64,000 nt of DNA from Mucilaginibacter celer (GTDB lineage Bacteria > Bacteroidota > Bacteroidia > Sphingobacteriales > Sphingobacteriaceae), in NCBI RefSeq assembly GCF_003576455.2, contig NZ_CP032869.1, positions 1,736,001 to 1,800,000 on the forward strand, given 5' to 3'. Position 1 is the first letter of the stretch; every line of letters starts with the position of its first letter. The notes under the pieces are model-generated. The model did not search any database. It was not told the DNA's origin and saw only the letters and a list, made by a program, of their open reading frames with translations. Shown here piece by piece: positions 25,868 through 36,098 of the stretch. Made by a program: the position numbers and the translations under genes.

Positions 25868-26325
25868 AGCCCTGTAAGCTCACTAAGTTCATCAATTAAT
25901 GCAGCCTGTGCGGCATTGATCTTAGCTTTGGCTATCTCAACATCAAACCAATCCCCCCGGTCAATTTCTGCAAAAGTCTGCTTTTTGCCCGAACGTGGAG
26001 GCCACTCTATTTCAAAAGTATTGCTTTTAATTGTTGACGGATCAATATCGCCCGCGACAGCCCAGGCAAGCACCGTTTTCCCTCCTTTTTGCTTAACCGG
26101 GTTTAATGCGATGGCGTTTCCGGATAAGGCTTTACCCGTTTCTTCTTCAAATTCGCGTTTTGCGGCATCCAATGGATCCTCGTCCGGTTCGTATTCTCCT
26201 TTTGGGATTGACCATGCGCCTTCATCTTTATTTTTGAAAAACGGTCCTCCCGGGTGCACCAAAAATACCTGTAAACCCGCGGTGGTTTTACGATACAGTA
26301 AAATACCGGCGCTTTGTTTAGCCAT
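25864..26325 (-). CDS. Nudix hydrolase
   Basis: 153 aa. A complete Nudix box starts at Gly43 (GEYEPDEDPLDAAKREFEEETG; G-x5-E-x7-RE-U-x-EE-x-G with Arg57-Glu58 and Glu61-Glu62). The context WSIPKGEY and LNPVKQKGGKTVLAWAV resembles diadenosine polyphosphate/NTP pyrophosphohydrolases that act as house-cleaning enzymes. The C-terminus continues to KINAAQAALIDELSELTGL. The 3' end overlaps accC by 4 bp in convergent orientation. Confidence 0.92.
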   Translation of the reverse strand: MAKQSAGILLYRKTTAGLQVFLVHPGGPFFKNKDEGAWSIPKGEYEPDEDPLDAAKREFEEETGKALSGNAIALNPVKQKGGKTVLAWAVAGDIDPSTIKSNTFEIEWPPRSGKKQTFAEIDRGDWFDVEIAKAKINAAQAALIDELSELTGL

Positions 26326-26371
26326 AGTTAAGATTTAAAGCCAAGTTAACGAAACCGCAAATTATAATTGT

Positions 26372-26379
26372 TATTTTTG
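26372..26379 (+). promoter_or_regulatory. TAnnTTTG -7 promoter box upstream of the SRPBCC gene
   Basis: tatttttg, 27 bp before the ATG at 26407. Matches the Bacteroidota consensus; function inferred. Confidence 0.4.
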
Positions 26380-26406
26380 ATACAAAACACCTGAATCCTA
26401 TTTGCT

Positions 26407-26907
26407 ATGATAACAGACGACAGATGGAGTAAATTTAAAATAACTGCCGATGTTGATACCGATGTGCGCAGTGTTTACGAAGCCTGGGCCACCCCCGAGG
26501 GCCTGGAAACCTGGTTTTTGCGTAAGGCTGATTTTTTTGCCATAGCCGGTCGCCAGCGCGAGACGCATGAGTTTATTAAAAAAGAGGATACCTATTCCTG
26601 GTACTGGCATGGTTATGATGATACCACTGTTGAAAACGGCCAGATCCTGGAAGCTAACGGCAGCGATTTTGTGAAGTTTACTTTTACAGGTGGAACTGTT
26701 GTTAGTATTTCTATTACCTGTAAATTGGGTGTAGTTATAGTTGAGTTAACACAGGAAAATATCCCGGAAGAAAGCGATCCTGAAAAAAACTTATATGTTC
26801 AATGCCAGTTAGGGTGGACGTTTTACCTGGCCAACCTAAAATCGGTAATGGAAGGTGGTAAAGATCTTCGCAATAAACGGAAAGACCTCTTCTCCAATTT
26901 CAAATAA
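26407..26907 (+). CDS. SRPBCC/AHSA1-like (START-fold) protein
   Basis: 166 aa. The beginning (KITADVDTDVRSVYEAWATPEGLETWFLRKADF) and the end (CQLGWTFYLANLKSVMEGGKDLRNK) are typical of the AHSA1 branch of the SRPBCC fold, which has a hydrophobic ligand pocket. No catalytic motif can be named. Single gene between a divergent Nudix gene and ribE. Confidence 0.83.
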   Translation: MITDDRWSKFKITADVDTDVRSVYEAWATPEGLETWFLRKADFFAIAGRQRETHEFIKKEDTYSWYWHGYDDTTVENGQILEANGSDFVKFTFTGGTVVSISITCKLGVVIVELTQENIPEESDPEKNLYVQCQLGWTFYLANLKSVMEGGKDLRNKRKDLFSNFK

Positions 26908-26984
26908 ATCCATATTGTGCTGACAAAGGGTTTGACCAAATATCAATAGCTTTACACCAATATAAAATTGCACAGGGCATATAT

Positions 26985-27569
26985 ATGTTTACCGGAATAA
27001 TTGAAACATTAGGCAGGATCACTGAACTGCAGCAGGAAAAAGGAAACCTGCATATCACCGTCGAATCAGCTATATCACACGAGTTAAAGATTGATCAGTC
27101 TGTTGCACACAACGGCGTTTGTCTTACAGTGGTTGCTTTGGCCGATGGCCTGCATGTGGTTACAGCTATCGAAGAAACCCTCAATAAAACCAACCTCGGC
27201 CAGCTTAAAGTTGGCGATCCGGTAAATCTGGAGCGCTGCATGCAAATGAACGCCCGGCTCGATGGTCATATCGTTCAGGGCCATGTTGACCAGGTGGCCG
27301 TTTGTACCGCATTTAACGAACTGGAAGGCAGCTGGGAGTATACCTTTGAGTATAATGCATCGTTAAGTAATGTTACTGTGGAGAAAGGCTCCATCTGTGT
27401 TAACGGCATCAGCCTTACGGTTGTTAATTCGCATGCCAACAGCTTTTCGGTAGCTATTATTCCTTACACTTTCGAGCATACCAACCTGCACAACGTGCGT
27501 GTTGGCAGCCAGGTAAACCTCGAGTTTGATATTATTGGCAAATACGTGGCCCGCTTAATGCAACGTTAA
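26985..27569 (+). CDS. ribE: Riboflavin synthase, alpha subunit
   Basis: 194 aa. Converts two 6,7-dimethyl-8-ribityllumazines to riboflavin. The N-terminus MFTGIIETLGRI is diagnostic. The two tandem lumazine-binding repeats are visible: NGVCLTVVAL with GDPVNLERCMQMNARLDGHIVQGHVDQ (repeat 1), and CVNGISLTVV with GSQVNLEFDIIGKYVARL (repeat 2). Normal length. Not in a rib operon here. Confidence 0.96.
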   Translation: MFTGIIETLGRITELQQEKGNLHITVESAISHELKIDQSVAHNGVCLTVVALADGLHVVTAIEETLNKTNLGQLKVGDPVNLERCMQMNARLDGHIVQGHVDQVAVCTAFNELEGSWEYTFEYNASLSNVTVEKGSICVNGISLTVVNSHANSFSVAIIPYTFEHTNLHNVRVGSQVNLEFDIIGKYVARLMQR

Positions 27570-27572
27570 TTT

Positions 27573-27637
27573 AAGTCGGAAGTAATGAGTCAGAAGTATT
27601 AAGTCTATAGTAAACATTGTTTTTCGACTTCCGACTT
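27573..27637. terminator. Inverted repeat between ribE and the TPR gene
   Basis: aagtcggaagt (27573-27583) and acttccgactt (27627-27637) form an 11-bp stem; partial copies of the unit (cttccgact) recur to 27652. Situated between convergent genes, it may act as a bidirectional terminator, but the loop is 43 nt and no T-run follows, so it may simply be a repeat. Confidence 0.45.
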
Positions 27638-27655
27638 GAGGCTTCCGACTTCCTG

Positions 27656-28804
27656 CTATATCCCTGTTGCTAACGATTTAATACGCTGCTGCGAATAGGT
27701 TATATAAGTCTGTTGTGTATCCTTGGGTTTACTTGCCAGGTATTTTTTGTAATATTTTAAAGCCGCCTTTTTGTTCTTCAACTCTGTATCGTATAGCGTG
27801 GCCAGTGCATAATAGGTAATAGGCTCGGGTTTGTACATTAAACTTTTTTGATAGGCAGTAACCGCCTTATCTAATTGATGCAGGCGATCGTACGAGTCGC
27901 CTTTTTCGCTGTAATAAGAACTTACCCCGCTTGATATGGCCACTTCAATAGCTTTATCCAGGTTAGCAATAGCCTGGGCGTTGTTGTGAAGGGCTTTGTA
28001 GCTCATAGCGGTATAGTAAAATGACGATTCTGTTCCTAATTGGTTATCGTTTAATAGTTTAAACGTTTTTATGCAATCGGCATATTTATTAGTCATGTAG
28101 TAGGCTGTTCCCAGCATCGAAATGATTGCTCCGGTCTGTTGTCCGGCATCTACCAGTTTTTTGGTAATTATAACTGTTTCGGGATATTTTCTGAGCGCGT
28201 AATCAGATTGCGCTTTTCCTTGTAGCAAAAGCATATTGGCGGTATCTGCTGCAAGTGCCTGGTCAATAATCTGCTCAGCGTTGCTGTATGCTTTCAATTT
28301 GATAAAATAGGTAGACAGATCATAGGTCACATCGGGATTGGTTGGATTAATTTTGTTGGCCTTTTGCAGATAAACGATATTGCCGGATAGATCGCCGATA
28401 TTATACGATAAATCAGCCAGTTGTTTGTAAACATCAAAATTAGTGGTATCCTTCAGCAAGATCTTTTTTATATAAACGATTGCCAACTTGTTTTTTCCCC
28501 TTCGTTTGCTGATTTCGCTCATATTGTAAATGCTGGTGAGGTTAGTTGTATCAGCCTCATAAACGCGTTGATAATAGGCGTTGGCATCGGGTAGGCGGGA
28601 GGCCATTTTTGAGGTGTAGGCCAGCTTGTTTAATATTTTAATATCGGTTATAGGTTCGGGGTAGGTGGCTTTCAAATAATCGGCGGCTTCTGCAAAACGT
28701 TGGTTTTGGTAGTAATCGAGCAACAGGGAATCGTTAGCTGCCTTTTGGGCGAAAAGCGATGTGATCGAAAACGCCAAGGCAAACGTTAAAATAAGATTTT
28801 TCAT
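27656..28804 (-). CDS. Exported tetratricopeptide-repeat protein
   Basis: 382 aa. Signal peptide at residues 1-19 (ALAFSITSLFAQ). The rest is a run of TPR units, e.g. ALAADTANMLLLQGKAQSDYALRKYPETVI, SSFYYTAMSYKALHNNAQAIANLDKAIEV and KGDSYDRLHQLDKAVTAYQKSLMYKPEPITYYALATLYD. TPR arrays mediate protein-protein contacts, here in the periplasm. Monocistronic; partner unknown. Confidence 0.85.
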   Translation of the reverse strand: MKNLILTFALAFSITSLFAQKAANDSLLLDYYQNQRFAEAADYLKATYPEPITDIKILNKLAYTSKMASRLPDANAYYQRVYEADTTNLTSIYNMSEISKRRGKNKLAIVYIKKILLKDTTNFDVYKQLADLSYNIGDLSGNIVYLQKANKINPTNPDVTYDLSTYFIKLKAYSNAEQIIDQALAADTANMLLLQGKAQSDYALRKYPETVIITKKLVDAGQQTGAIISMLGTAYYMTNKYADCIKTFKLLNDNQLGTESSFYYTAMSYKALHNNAQAIANLDKAIEVAISSGVSSYYSEKGDSYDRLHQLDKAVTAYQKSLMYKPEPITYYALATLYDTELKNKKAALKYYKKYLASKPKDTQQTYITYSQQRIKSLATGI

Positions 28805-28915
28805 AACTAAATATTTAGTTTAACTAAGTTATTAGTTGATTTTGATAATTCAAAATCAAAACAATTTTTTAGGAGACGGGTTAGAAATATATATTAATAA
28901 TTAAAACCACTTGTT

Positions 28916-29203
28916 ATGGATAAGTTAAAGAAGTTTGGACTGATGGAAAAAATTGTCCATGAACTGGAAGACCTGAAAAACAGCCAGCAGGCAATTATTA
29001 CCAAACTGGCCAAAATAGAAGTTGATAACATTGAACTGGGCGATAAACGGCTGGAAAGAGATTTGCCCGATATGCATCAGCGCGTATCTGATAACCTGGA
29101 TACCATAACCGCTATTCTTGAAGATTTTGCTACCCAAACCGCAACTTATAGCGATAGTAATAACATTGCTGCGCTTAAAGAGCAGGAAGCTTTAGGCAAG
29201 TAA
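28916..29203 (+). CDS. Small coiled-coil protein, function unknown
   Basis: 95 aa, charged and almost wholly helical with heptad-like spacing (LMEKIVHELEDLKNSQQAIITKLAKIEVDNIEL). No signal peptide or cysteine motif. A strong terminator lies 8 bp after its stop, which supports it being a real transcribed gene. Not recognised. Confidence 0.65.
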   Translation: MDKLKKFGLMEKIVHELEDLKNSQQAIITKLAKIEVDNIELGDKRLERDLPDMHQRVSDNLDTITAILEDFATQTATYSDSNNIAALKEQEALGK

Positions 29204-29210
29204 TAATCAA

Positions 29211-29240
29211 AAAAAAATCCCCGGAAGGGGATTTTTTTTT
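29211..29240. terminator. Strong bidirectional rho-independent terminator
   Basis: A7-TCCCC / GGAA loop / GGGGA-T9: 12-bp stem with poly-A on the left and poly-T on the right, between the convergent genes ending at 29203 and 29271. Confidence 0.93.
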
Positions 29241-29270
29241 GTTCGCTTTTATTCAACTTTAGCTTCGCGG

Positions 29271-29969
29271 TTATTTTTTCTCCTTCTCCCGGTTGCGGTT
29301 AAACTTTTTGATAGCGCGCATATAGTTTTTACGCTGAATGATTTCGAGCGCGTCGATATCATCACCTACCATCTGTTTTAAATTTTCCTCGTTGAATTTA
29401 ACAATGGCACCATCGTTTAGCTGGATGGCAACAATGGTTGAGGGATTAAACATTTGCCCGTCCTCTTCACTTAAAAATGAATAAGCATTTATAGATCCCG
29501 AAATTACTTTAAACATCCAGCAACTATCTTTTGCTATCCCCCTATAGTATCTGGGAGGTGTGGCGAAATCCGCTTTTTTAATATTGCCTGAAATGAGCGC
29601 CACATTGCGGGATATTTCTTTGGTTTGCTCCGGGAAAATCTTTTGATTTCTGTTCGAGTCTGTTTTAGGCAGCGATTTATCTACAAATAAAAGGTAATTT
29701 TTATGGAGAGAGGTATCCACATAAATTTTCGAATTTACCTCTTTTGTTGTTCCATCAGCCATGGTAACGGTGAATGTATATTTGAAATTATAGGTTATAT
29801 CCCCGCCTCGCATGCCAAGCATTCTCAAACCGCTCATTTGTGATTGCCATTGCATATCTGAATTACCGATTGCACGTGCAACATCCGGCGTATAACCACG
29901 CTGGGCAAAAGCGCCACAGGCTGATAAACAGATAAGGAAAATTAAGGAAAGTTTAAATACGGGTTTCAT
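29271..29969 (-). CDS. Exported protein of unknown function
   Basis: 232 aa with a signal peptide (residues 1-22, CLSACGAFAQ). The body is beta-rich (GGDITYNFKYTFTVTMADGTTKEVNSKIYVDTSLHKNYLLF) and ends with a basic tail (IKKFNRNREKEKK). No family recognised. Monocistronic, 59 bp from the next minus-strand gene upstream. Confidence 0.65.
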   Translation of the reverse strand: MKPVFKLSLIFLICLSACGAFAQRGYTPDVARAIGNSDMQWQSQMSGLRMLGMRGGDITYNFKYTFTVTMADGTTKEVNSKIYVDTSLHKNYLLFVDKSLPKTDSNRNQKIFPEQTKEISRNVALISGNIKKADFATPPRYYRGIAKDSCWMFKVISGSINAYSFLSEEDGQMFNPSTIVAIQLNDGAIVKFNEENLKQMVGDDIDALEIIQRKNYMRAIKKFNRNREKEKK

Positions 29970-30027
29970 ATATAAAGTTTAGATGCCCTAAATATATGAA
30001 ACCTGTTTTGAATTGTAATTCCGGGTG

Positions 30028-31017
30028 TTACTGATATTGGATATAAACAGGCGCCGGCTTCAAATTCAAAACCTCTTTAGGCGTTAGCATCTTATGCGGC
30101 ACATTCTTAATATCGTTTTTATAAAACAGCTTAAAACCTGTAAACTGCACAGGTTCTTCCGAAATGAAATATTTGTAGGTTCCTTTTTTTAGTTCAGGAG
30201 GGCCCCAGCCGTCCATATCCATAACCACCTGTACTTCGGGGCGTAGTTTAATATCCTTGTAGTTGGTCACCATGCGTTTGGTAAAGCGGTGTACTACAAA
30301 AATTTTGGGTGGCAGACCATTATTTTTTACAAGTTTAGCCAGGTAACCGGTAACATAATTAATATCATCGGCATCAAAAGTGCCAATGCGCTTGCCGGGC
30401 ACGCTGCCTTCTTTCATTGAAAATTCCGGGTCGATGCCGAAGTGTACATTGGGCATTTTTAGGTATTTTTCCAGCAAAGGTAATTCCTTTTGTACAGTGC
30501 TGAAGCCAACCTGGATATCTAAAAACACAATAGCATTAATACTTTTAGCCCAGCTTATCACGGTATCGATCTGGCTCAAAGGCATCCGAAGGTTATGTAG
30601 CCCGTTCCGGCCGGCATCGGCTTGGGCGGTAACGCATATATAATGCAGGGCGGGTAATACGGCGGTTGTGGTATCGGCCTGTTCCCAGTTTTTTACTTCC
30701 TCCTTTAATTTGTTTAACATGGTTTTGCGGGGATACTGGCCCAGCACGCCCATGTTTTTTGAGTAAAGATTGCCGTAGTAAGCTACAATGCGGTTAAAAG
30801 GCAAAATGGCACCGGGTAGGGGATATTCCTTAGTTTTTACCGGCCAGCGCCCGCTTTTATCGCCATTGGCCAGTTTTTTCATCAGCGAATCGTATTTTAG
30901 AGTATCCAGCGAGGCCTTGGCGGTGGTGTCTTTAAAATGTTTGCGTGTTGTAGCGCAGGCGTTTGTAATGACGGCTATAAGCAGCAGCAGGGCTAAGGCA
31001 GATGTTGTCTTTTTCAA
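30028..31017 (-). CDS. Lipoprotein with predicted alpha/beta barrel, function unknown
   Basis: 329 aa from the TTG at 31017. This start gives a clean lipoprotein signal, MKKTTSALALLLLIAVITNAC, with lipobox ending at the cysteine. A longer TTG start at 31047 adds ten residues without improving it. No ATG is available. The body resembles a TIM-barrel-like fold: VLPALHYICVTAQAD, INAIVFLDIQVG, VHFGIDPEFSM, KIFVVHRFT, VQVVMDMDGWG. Related conserved lipoproteins occur in Bacteroidota, but no activity is known to me. Its gene begins about 40 bp after hscA on the same strand and is probably co-transcribed. Confidence 0.7.
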   Translation of the reverse strand: MKKTTSALALLLLIAVITNACATTRKHFKDTTAKASLDTLKYDSLMKKLANGDKSGRWPVKTKEYPLPGAILPFNRIVAYYGNLYSKNMGVLGQYPRKTMLNKLKEEVKNWEQADTTTAVLPALHYICVTAQADAGRNGLHNLRMPLSQIDTVISWAKSINAIVFLDIQVGFSTVQKELPLLEKYLKMPNVHFGIDPEFSMKEGSVPGKRIGTFDADDINYVTGYLAKLVKNNGLPPKIFVVHRFTKRMVTNYKDIKLRPEVQVVMDMDGWGPPELKKGTYKYFISEEPVQFTGFKLFYKNDIKNVPHKMLTPKEVLNLKPAPVYIQYQ

Positions 31018-31056
31018 ATGAAACAATTTTTTGCAGGTTACAAGCAATATCTGTGC

Positions 31057-32913
31057 CTATTCAATGCTCTTGCCTTTCATAGCGGTGGCAATGGCCTGGT
31101 CCATCAGGCGTTCGGCAAATGGGCGGGTAAATTCGTTTACCTCGTCAATGGTTTTCAGTATCAGGTCTTTATCGCCGCTGGTTAATGCTTCTTTTAGCTT
31201 GCTTACCAGTTTGGTTGTATCACTAATTTCGGTGATGGATAAATAAGCGGCATGTTTTTGCATAAAGCGCTCAACGGTATAAACCATCTGCTCACCCTCG
31301 GTACGTGCCTCAATAAGCATACGCTGGCTTACATCCTCTTTAGCGTGGGTGATGCTGTCCATCAGCATTTGTTCAACCTGTTCGTCGGTAATGCCGTAGG
31401 TTGGTTTTACCTCAACCTGTTGTTTAACGCCCGAGCGTAGTTCGATAGCCTGTATAGTGAGGATACCATCAGCATTCAATAAAAAGTTGATATCTACTTT
31501 AGGGAAACCCGCAGGCATAGCCGGGATGCCTTTCAAATCAAACTCGGCCAGTTTACGGTTTTCTTTAATCAGGTCGCGTTCGCCCTGGTAAACTGCAATT
31601 TTCATGTTTACCTGGCCGTCTATCGATGTGGTATATTGTCTGCCGCCCTTGGTTGGCACTTTGGAGTTGCGGGGGATGATCACATCCATCAGCCCGCCCA
31701 TAGTTTCGATACCTAACGAAAGCGGGGTAACATCCAGCAATAAAATATCTTTACGGTTACCGGCCAAAATATCTGCTTGTATGGCTGCACCTAAAGCAAC
31801 CACCTCATCCGGGTTAACGTCATCGTGCACCGGTCGGCCAAAAAACTCGGCAACCATGCGTTTAACCAGCGCGGTACGGGTTGATCCGCCAACCATTACT
31901 ACCTCATCAATTTGATTGATAGTTAATTTGGCATCGTTAAGCGCATTTTGACAGCTGGTAATGGTTTGCTGTACTTTAGGTAGTATCAGTTCTTCAAAAG
32001 TGGTACGATCAAGCGTACACCAGATGTCGCCAATTTTTTCATTTACAAGGCTTTGGTGAGCGAAAGCTTTTTTAGCTTCTTCGGCTTTTAAGCGCAACTG
32101 CTGTGCAAGCTCGGTATTGGTTAATACTTCGGCTTTCTCCAATTGGTTTTTCTCAATCCAGTAGTCAACTATAATGCGGTCAAAATCATCCCCACCTAAA
32201 AAAGTATCGCCGTTGGTTGATAGCACCTCAAATATACCGTTTTGAATTTGCAGGATAGAAACATCGAAAGTACCACCACCCAAATCGTATACTGCTATAG
32301 TTTTGGTTTCTTCGGGATTTAAACCGATGCCATAAGCTAAGCTGGCCGCAGTGGGTTCGTTAACAATACGCAAAACATCCAGGCCTGCAAGTTTACCGGC
32401 ATCGCGGGTGGCCTGGCGTTGCGAATCGTTAAAATAGGCAGGTACGGTGATCACTGCACGGTTTACCGGTGTTTTAAGCGCGTGTTCGGCACGGGCCTTA
32501 AGCTCTTTTAATATCAGGGCCGAAAGCTCGATAGGTGTGTAAAACTTATCGCCAACCTTTATTTTTACCAGGCTTTCGGTGTCATCATCAATAACTTTAT
32601 AGCTAAAAAAGTCTTTGTAATTTTCAATATCGTGGTAGCTTCTACCCAACAGGCGCTTTACCGAGAAGATTGTATTTTGCGGATCAGTTATTAAAAACTC
32701 TTTGGCCTCATTGCCTACCAAAACATCGCCGGTAGTACCAAAATGAACAACCGAGGGCACCAATACGCCCTTGCCGGCATCATTTATTACCTGCGGGTTT
32801 TTATCAGGGTTGATAAAAGCTACCAATGAATTAGTGGTGCCCAGATCGATCCCTACAATGATCTCTTCTTTTTGCAATGAGCCTGTTGCCAGGTTGATAG
32901 AAACTTTAGCCAT
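31057..32913 (-). CDS. hscA: Hsp70-type chaperone HscA (Fe-S cluster assembly)
   Basis: 618 aa from the ATG at 32913 ([13 protein letters not shown]); a TTG 9 bp upstream is less likely. The nucleotide-binding domain shows [31 protein letters not shown] and [14 protein letters not shown]. The substrate-binding domain follows [14 protein letters not shown]. The short C-terminus without an EEVD-like or Gly-rich tail and the length near 620 match HscA rather than DnaK (about 640). HscA normally transfers clusters from IscU with HscB; neither is in the window. Confidence 0.88.
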   Translation of the reverse strand: MAKVSINLATGSLQKEEIIVGIDLGTTNSLVAFINPDKNPQVINDAGKGVLVPSVVHFGTTGDVLVGNEAKEFLITDPQNTIFSVKRLLGRSYHDIENYKDFFSYKVIDDDTESLVKIKVGDKFYTPIELSALILKELKARAEHALKTPVNRAVITVPAYFNDSQRQATRDAGKLAGLDVLRIVNEPTAASLAYGIGLNPEETKTIAVYDLGGGTFDVSILQIQNGIFEVLSTNGDTFLGGDDFDRIIVDYWIEKNQLEKAEVLTNTELAQQLRLKAEEAKKAFAHQSLVNEKIGDIWCTLDRTTFEELILPKVQQTITSCQNALNDAKLTINQIDEVVMVGGSTRTALVKRMVAEFFGRPVHDDVNPDEVVALGAAIQADILAGNRKDILLLDVTPLSLGIETMGGLMDVIIPRNSKVPTKGGRQYTTSIDGQVNMKIAVYQGERDLIKENRKLAEFDLKGIPAMPAGFPKVDINFLLNADGILTIQAIELRSGVKQQVEVKPTYGITDEQVEQMLMDSITHAKEDVSQRMLIEARTEGEQMVYTVERFMQKHAAYLSITEISDTTKLVSKLKEALTSGDKDLILKTIDEVNEFTRPFAERLMDQAIATAMKGKSIE

Positions 32914-33064
32914 TATATTCAATTAACAAGCGGCAAATGTACTTAGTTTTAAGCGATGCATTGTCGTATTTAATTCAGTTTTATTACAAATAAGCCGGAT
33001 GTTATTTCATTGAACTGACAAACAATTAATACTTAATTCATCTTTTTACATAAAATAATCTGAT

Positions 33065-34015
33065 ATGGAACAACGTGAATTAGGTAAATCCGAAATATTA
33101 ACCGCGCCGCTAATTTTTGGCGGAAACGTATTTGGGTGGACCGTTAAAGGTAACGATACCTCTGTTTTGCTCGACGCTTTTTTGGATGCCGGTTTCAACA
33201 CCATTGATACCGCCGATGTATACTCGCGCTGGGTTGAGGGAAATAAAGGCGGCGAATCTGAAACCGAAATAGGCAAATGGCTAAAGCAAAGCGGCAAACG
33301 CGATAAGGTGATCATAGCCACTAAAGTAGGCTCGGAAATGGACTCGACTAAAAAAGGGCTTAAAAAGGATTACATTATCAAAGCCGCCGAAGATTCATTA
33401 AAAAGGTTGCAAACGGATTATATCGATTTATACCAAACTCACTATGATGATCCTTCAACACCGGTAGAGGAAACCCTGCGCGCTTACGACCAGTTGGTAC
33501 AGGATGGTAAGGTGCGCGCAATTGGTACATCCAATATGTCTGTCGAACGCCTGCACGAGTCGTTGAAAGTGAGTGTGGAGAAAGGCTTGATCGCTTATCA
33601 ATCCCTGCAACCCGAGTATAACCTGTTCGACAGGGAGAAATACGAAACTACATATGAGCCTTTTATCAGGGAAAAGAATATTGGCATTATCCCTTATTTT
33701 TCGTTAGCCAGCGGATTTTTGAGTGGAAAATACCGGTCGGAAGCCGATTTGCAGGGTAGCAGCAGGGCCGGTATGGTAAAAAAATATTTAAATGAACGCG
33801 GATTCAGGATTTTAGCTGCGCTTGATGAGGCAGCTGCGCAATATGGTGTAAGCCAGTCGGCAATAGCGTTGGCCTGGTTAATTGCAAGGCCAGGCATTAC
33901 GGCACCTATAGTTAGCGCAACCAACCTCAACCAGCTTAACGAATTTGCCAGAGCTGCCGGTTTAAACCTGAGTAGCGAGACGATCGAAGCTTTAAACACA
34001 GCAAGCGCTTACTAA
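33065..34015 (+). CDS. Aldo/keto reductase
   Basis: 316 aa, TIM barrel, NADPH-dependent carbonyl reduction. Catalytic tetrad elements: Asp48 and Tyr53 (NTIDTADVYSRW), Lys in VIIATKVGSE, His in DLYQTHYDDP. The cofactor-binding part IIPYFSLASGFLSGKYR and the C-terminal APIVSATNLNQLNE are typical of AKR family 11/YajO-like enzymes. Divergent from hscA. Followed by a terminator. Confidence 0.93.
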   Translation: MEQRELGKSEILTAPLIFGGNVFGWTVKGNDTSVLLDAFLDAGFNTIDTADVYSRWVEGNKGGESETEIGKWLKQSGKRDKVIIATKVGSEMDSTKKGLKKDYIIKAAEDSLKRLQTDYIDLYQTHYDDPSTPVEETLRAYDQLVQDGKVRAIGTSNMSVERLHESLKVSVEKGLIAYQSLQPEYNLFDREKYETTYEPFIREKNIGIIPYFSLASGFLSGKYRSEADLQGSSRAGMVKKYLNERGFRILAALDEAAAQYGVSQSAIALAWLIARPGITAPIVSATNLNQLNEFARAAGLNLSSETIEALNTASAY

Positions 34016-34036
34016 TAATTGTCGATAATACATTTT

Positions 34037-34072
34037 AACAGCATGTTTTTCACAAGGTATGCTGTTTTTTTA
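34037..34072 (+). terminator. Rho-independent terminator after the aldo/keto reductase gene
   Basis: aacagcat (34037-34044) pairs with atgctgtt (34059-34066), followed by a T-run. It lies 22 bp after the stop codon. Confidence 0.8.
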
Positions 34073-34245
34073 TTGCTTAATAATTAGATATGGGTTTTTA
34101 TTTAAGTATTAAACAAGTTGGTACAGAATTTGCAATTTTTAAACAGTTGGGTTGTGCGAAATTGTGAAAAAAACACTTTATTTACTAAACCGAAAACTCC
34201 TTTTAATGGTATAAAAGGTTCTCTCTGATTAATTTTTTATTTTAA

Positions 34246-36024
34246 ATGGAAAAACTGAAACAAATTATTGGCTACGGTAAGCCTGATTTGTCGCTGGAGA
34301 ATAAGCTGTTCAACGCGCTCTCCCTGTTTATCTGCGTAAGCACGATATTTTCCATGTTTACTAATATTTTCCTGTGTTTAAGCTATAAACTTGTACTTGT
34401 ACAGGTGTTTGTGGCATTAATGTCGGGCTGGGCTTTTTACCGTAGCCGCTATGTAAGGTTCAGGGAGGATGTTACCGTCATTTATATATGCTTCGGTTTG
34501 GCTGCGGTTATTCCGGGCTGGTTTTACAACGGCGGTCTTAATGGTTCAACCACACAATCGGGCATCTTTTTAATTTTACTCATCACTCTGCTGGTTAAAA
34601 AGCGATATCACTATATTTTTATAGGTGCGCTGATCGCTATATTTCTGGGCTGTTATTATCTCGAAAAACATGTTCCGGGCTTAGTGCAGTCTTATAGCCA
34701 GGAGGCAAGGGAAAACGACCTTATTACATCGGCCATTGCAAACGTATTAATTGTTGGGGTATTGATTGGCTTTATTAAAAGGAGCCACGAATCAGACAAA
34801 AATGCACTCATCCGCAAGAGTACCGAACTGGAGTCTTCGCAGATCGAACTGTCGGCCTCGCGCGACCAGGCCGAAGCGGCCACCTTTGCCAAATCCAACT
34901 TTCTGGCTAATATGAGCCATGAGATTCGCACGCCGCTTAATGGTATTATTGGTACGGCCCAATTGTTATCCCGCACCAATTTGCAGCCCGACCAGCTCGA
35001 ACTGCTTCAAACCCTGCAATCAAGCAGCAACCTGTTAATCAATATCATCAGCGATATACTGGATATATCAAAAATAGAAGCCGATAAGCTTGTGCTGCAG
35101 CCCCTGGCCACCAATTTGCGCACCTGCATTAAAACGGTTATCGAAATCACCGAGCCCGCCATTAAATCATCCAATAAAGCCTTAAACCTGAGTTATCATG
35201 TTGATGATAATGTTGCCGGTTATGTAATAGTAGATAATGGCCGCTTACAACAGATCCTGGTGAACCTGATAGGCAATGCCATTAAATTTACCGACGAGGG
35301 GGCCGTTAAACTCACTGTAAGCGCCTCCGAAGTTAAGGATAATACGCAAAGCATTACATTCAGCGTAAAAGATGATGGTATTGGCATAAGTGAAGAGGCG
35401 CTTGCCCAGTTATTTAAACCATTTACCCAGGTAAATACTTCGGCCCTGCGTAAATACGGCGGTACTGGCTTAGGCTTGTCGATATGCAAAAAACTGGTTG
35501 AATTGATGCACGGTACCATCTGGGCCGAAAGCAAGGAAGCCGAGGGATCGGTATTTAGCTTTACGCTGCCCTTAACTGTAACATCTTCGGCTGCCGAGCA
35601 TGAGGCTAAACCCGCAGCCGATAAAAAAGAATTTAAATACCGGCCGCTGCACATTTTATTGGCCGAGGATAATAAGATGAACCAGCTTATTGCCCGTAAA
35701 ATATTTAAAAAGGTAGGTTATGATATAGATATTGCCGAAAATGGCAGGGCGGCCGTTAACATGGTTGAGCAAGGAAATTATGATCTTGTATTTATGGATA
35801 TCCAGATGCCCGAGATGGACGGTTTACAAGCTACCCGACACATCATCCGCAAACACGGCAAAGCTGCCCCTCCGATAATAGCCATGACAGCCAATGTTTT
35901 GAGCGAAAACGAACGCGAATGCTCGCAGGCCGGCATGAAAGATTTTGTAAGCAAGCCTTTTACATTCGAACGTGTTGAGGACATTATCCAGAAATGGACA
36001 CTGGCCCCGGTATCCGAAAATTAA
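34246..36024 (+). CDS. Hybrid sensor histidine kinase/response regulator
   Basis: 592 aa. An N-terminal membrane region with about six hydrophobic helices (22-185) is followed by a short coiled linker ([24 protein letters not shown]). The HisKA domain has phosphoacceptor His225 in [11 protein letters not shown]. The HATPase domain has N-box [21 protein letters not shown] and [15 protein letters not shown] receiver domain (about 465-585) has phosphoacceptor Asp518 in [12 protein letters not shown]. No separate output domain, so phosphate must pass to another regulator. The AraC gene follows 74 bp downstream, but a link is only suggested by position. Confidence 0.92.
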   Translation: MEKLKQIIGYGKPDLSLENKLFNALSLFICVSTIFSMFTNIFLCLSYKLVLVQVFVALMSGWAFYRSRYVRFREDVTVIYICFGLAAVIPGWFYNGGLNGSTTQSGIFLILLITLLVKKRYHYIFIGALIAIFLGCYYLEKHVPGLVQSYSQEARENDLITSAIANVLIVGVLIGFIKRSHESDKNALIRKSTELESSQIELSASRDQAEAATFAKSNFLANMSHEIRTPLNGIIGTAQLLSRTNLQPDQLELLQTLQSSSNLLINIISDILDISKIEADKLVLQPLATNLRTCIKTVIEITEPAIKSSNKALNLSYHVDDNVAGYVIVDNGRLQQILVNLIGNAIKFTDEGAVKLTVSASEVKDNTQSITFSVKDDGIGISEEALAQLFKPFTQVNTSALRKYGGTGLGLSICKKLVELMHGTIWAESKEAEGSVFSFTLPLTVTSSAAEHEAKPAADKKEFKYRPLHILLAEDNKMNQLIARKIFKKVGYDIDIAENGRAAVNMVEQGNYDLVFMDIQMPEMDGLQATRHIIRKHGKAAPPIIAMTANVLSENERECSQAGMKDFVSKPFTFERVEDIIQKWTLAPVSEN

Positions 36025-36086
36025 AAATCGTTGATTAGTACCATTTGAAATAAAAATAATACCATTTATACGGGCGGTATTGTGTG

Positions 36087-36094
36087 TACTTTTG
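36087..36094 (+). promoter_or_regulatory. TAnnTTTG -7 promoter box of the AraC gene
   Basis: tacttttg ends 4 bp before the ATG at 36099, the same spacing as in front of accC. Confidence 0.5.
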
Positions 36095-36098
36095 CTAC

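Noticed and set aside
31057..32913. DnaK rather than HscA
   Set aside because: Length near 618 aa and the short C-terminus fit HscA; DnaK proteins are about 20 residues longer with a different tail. A tree would settle it.
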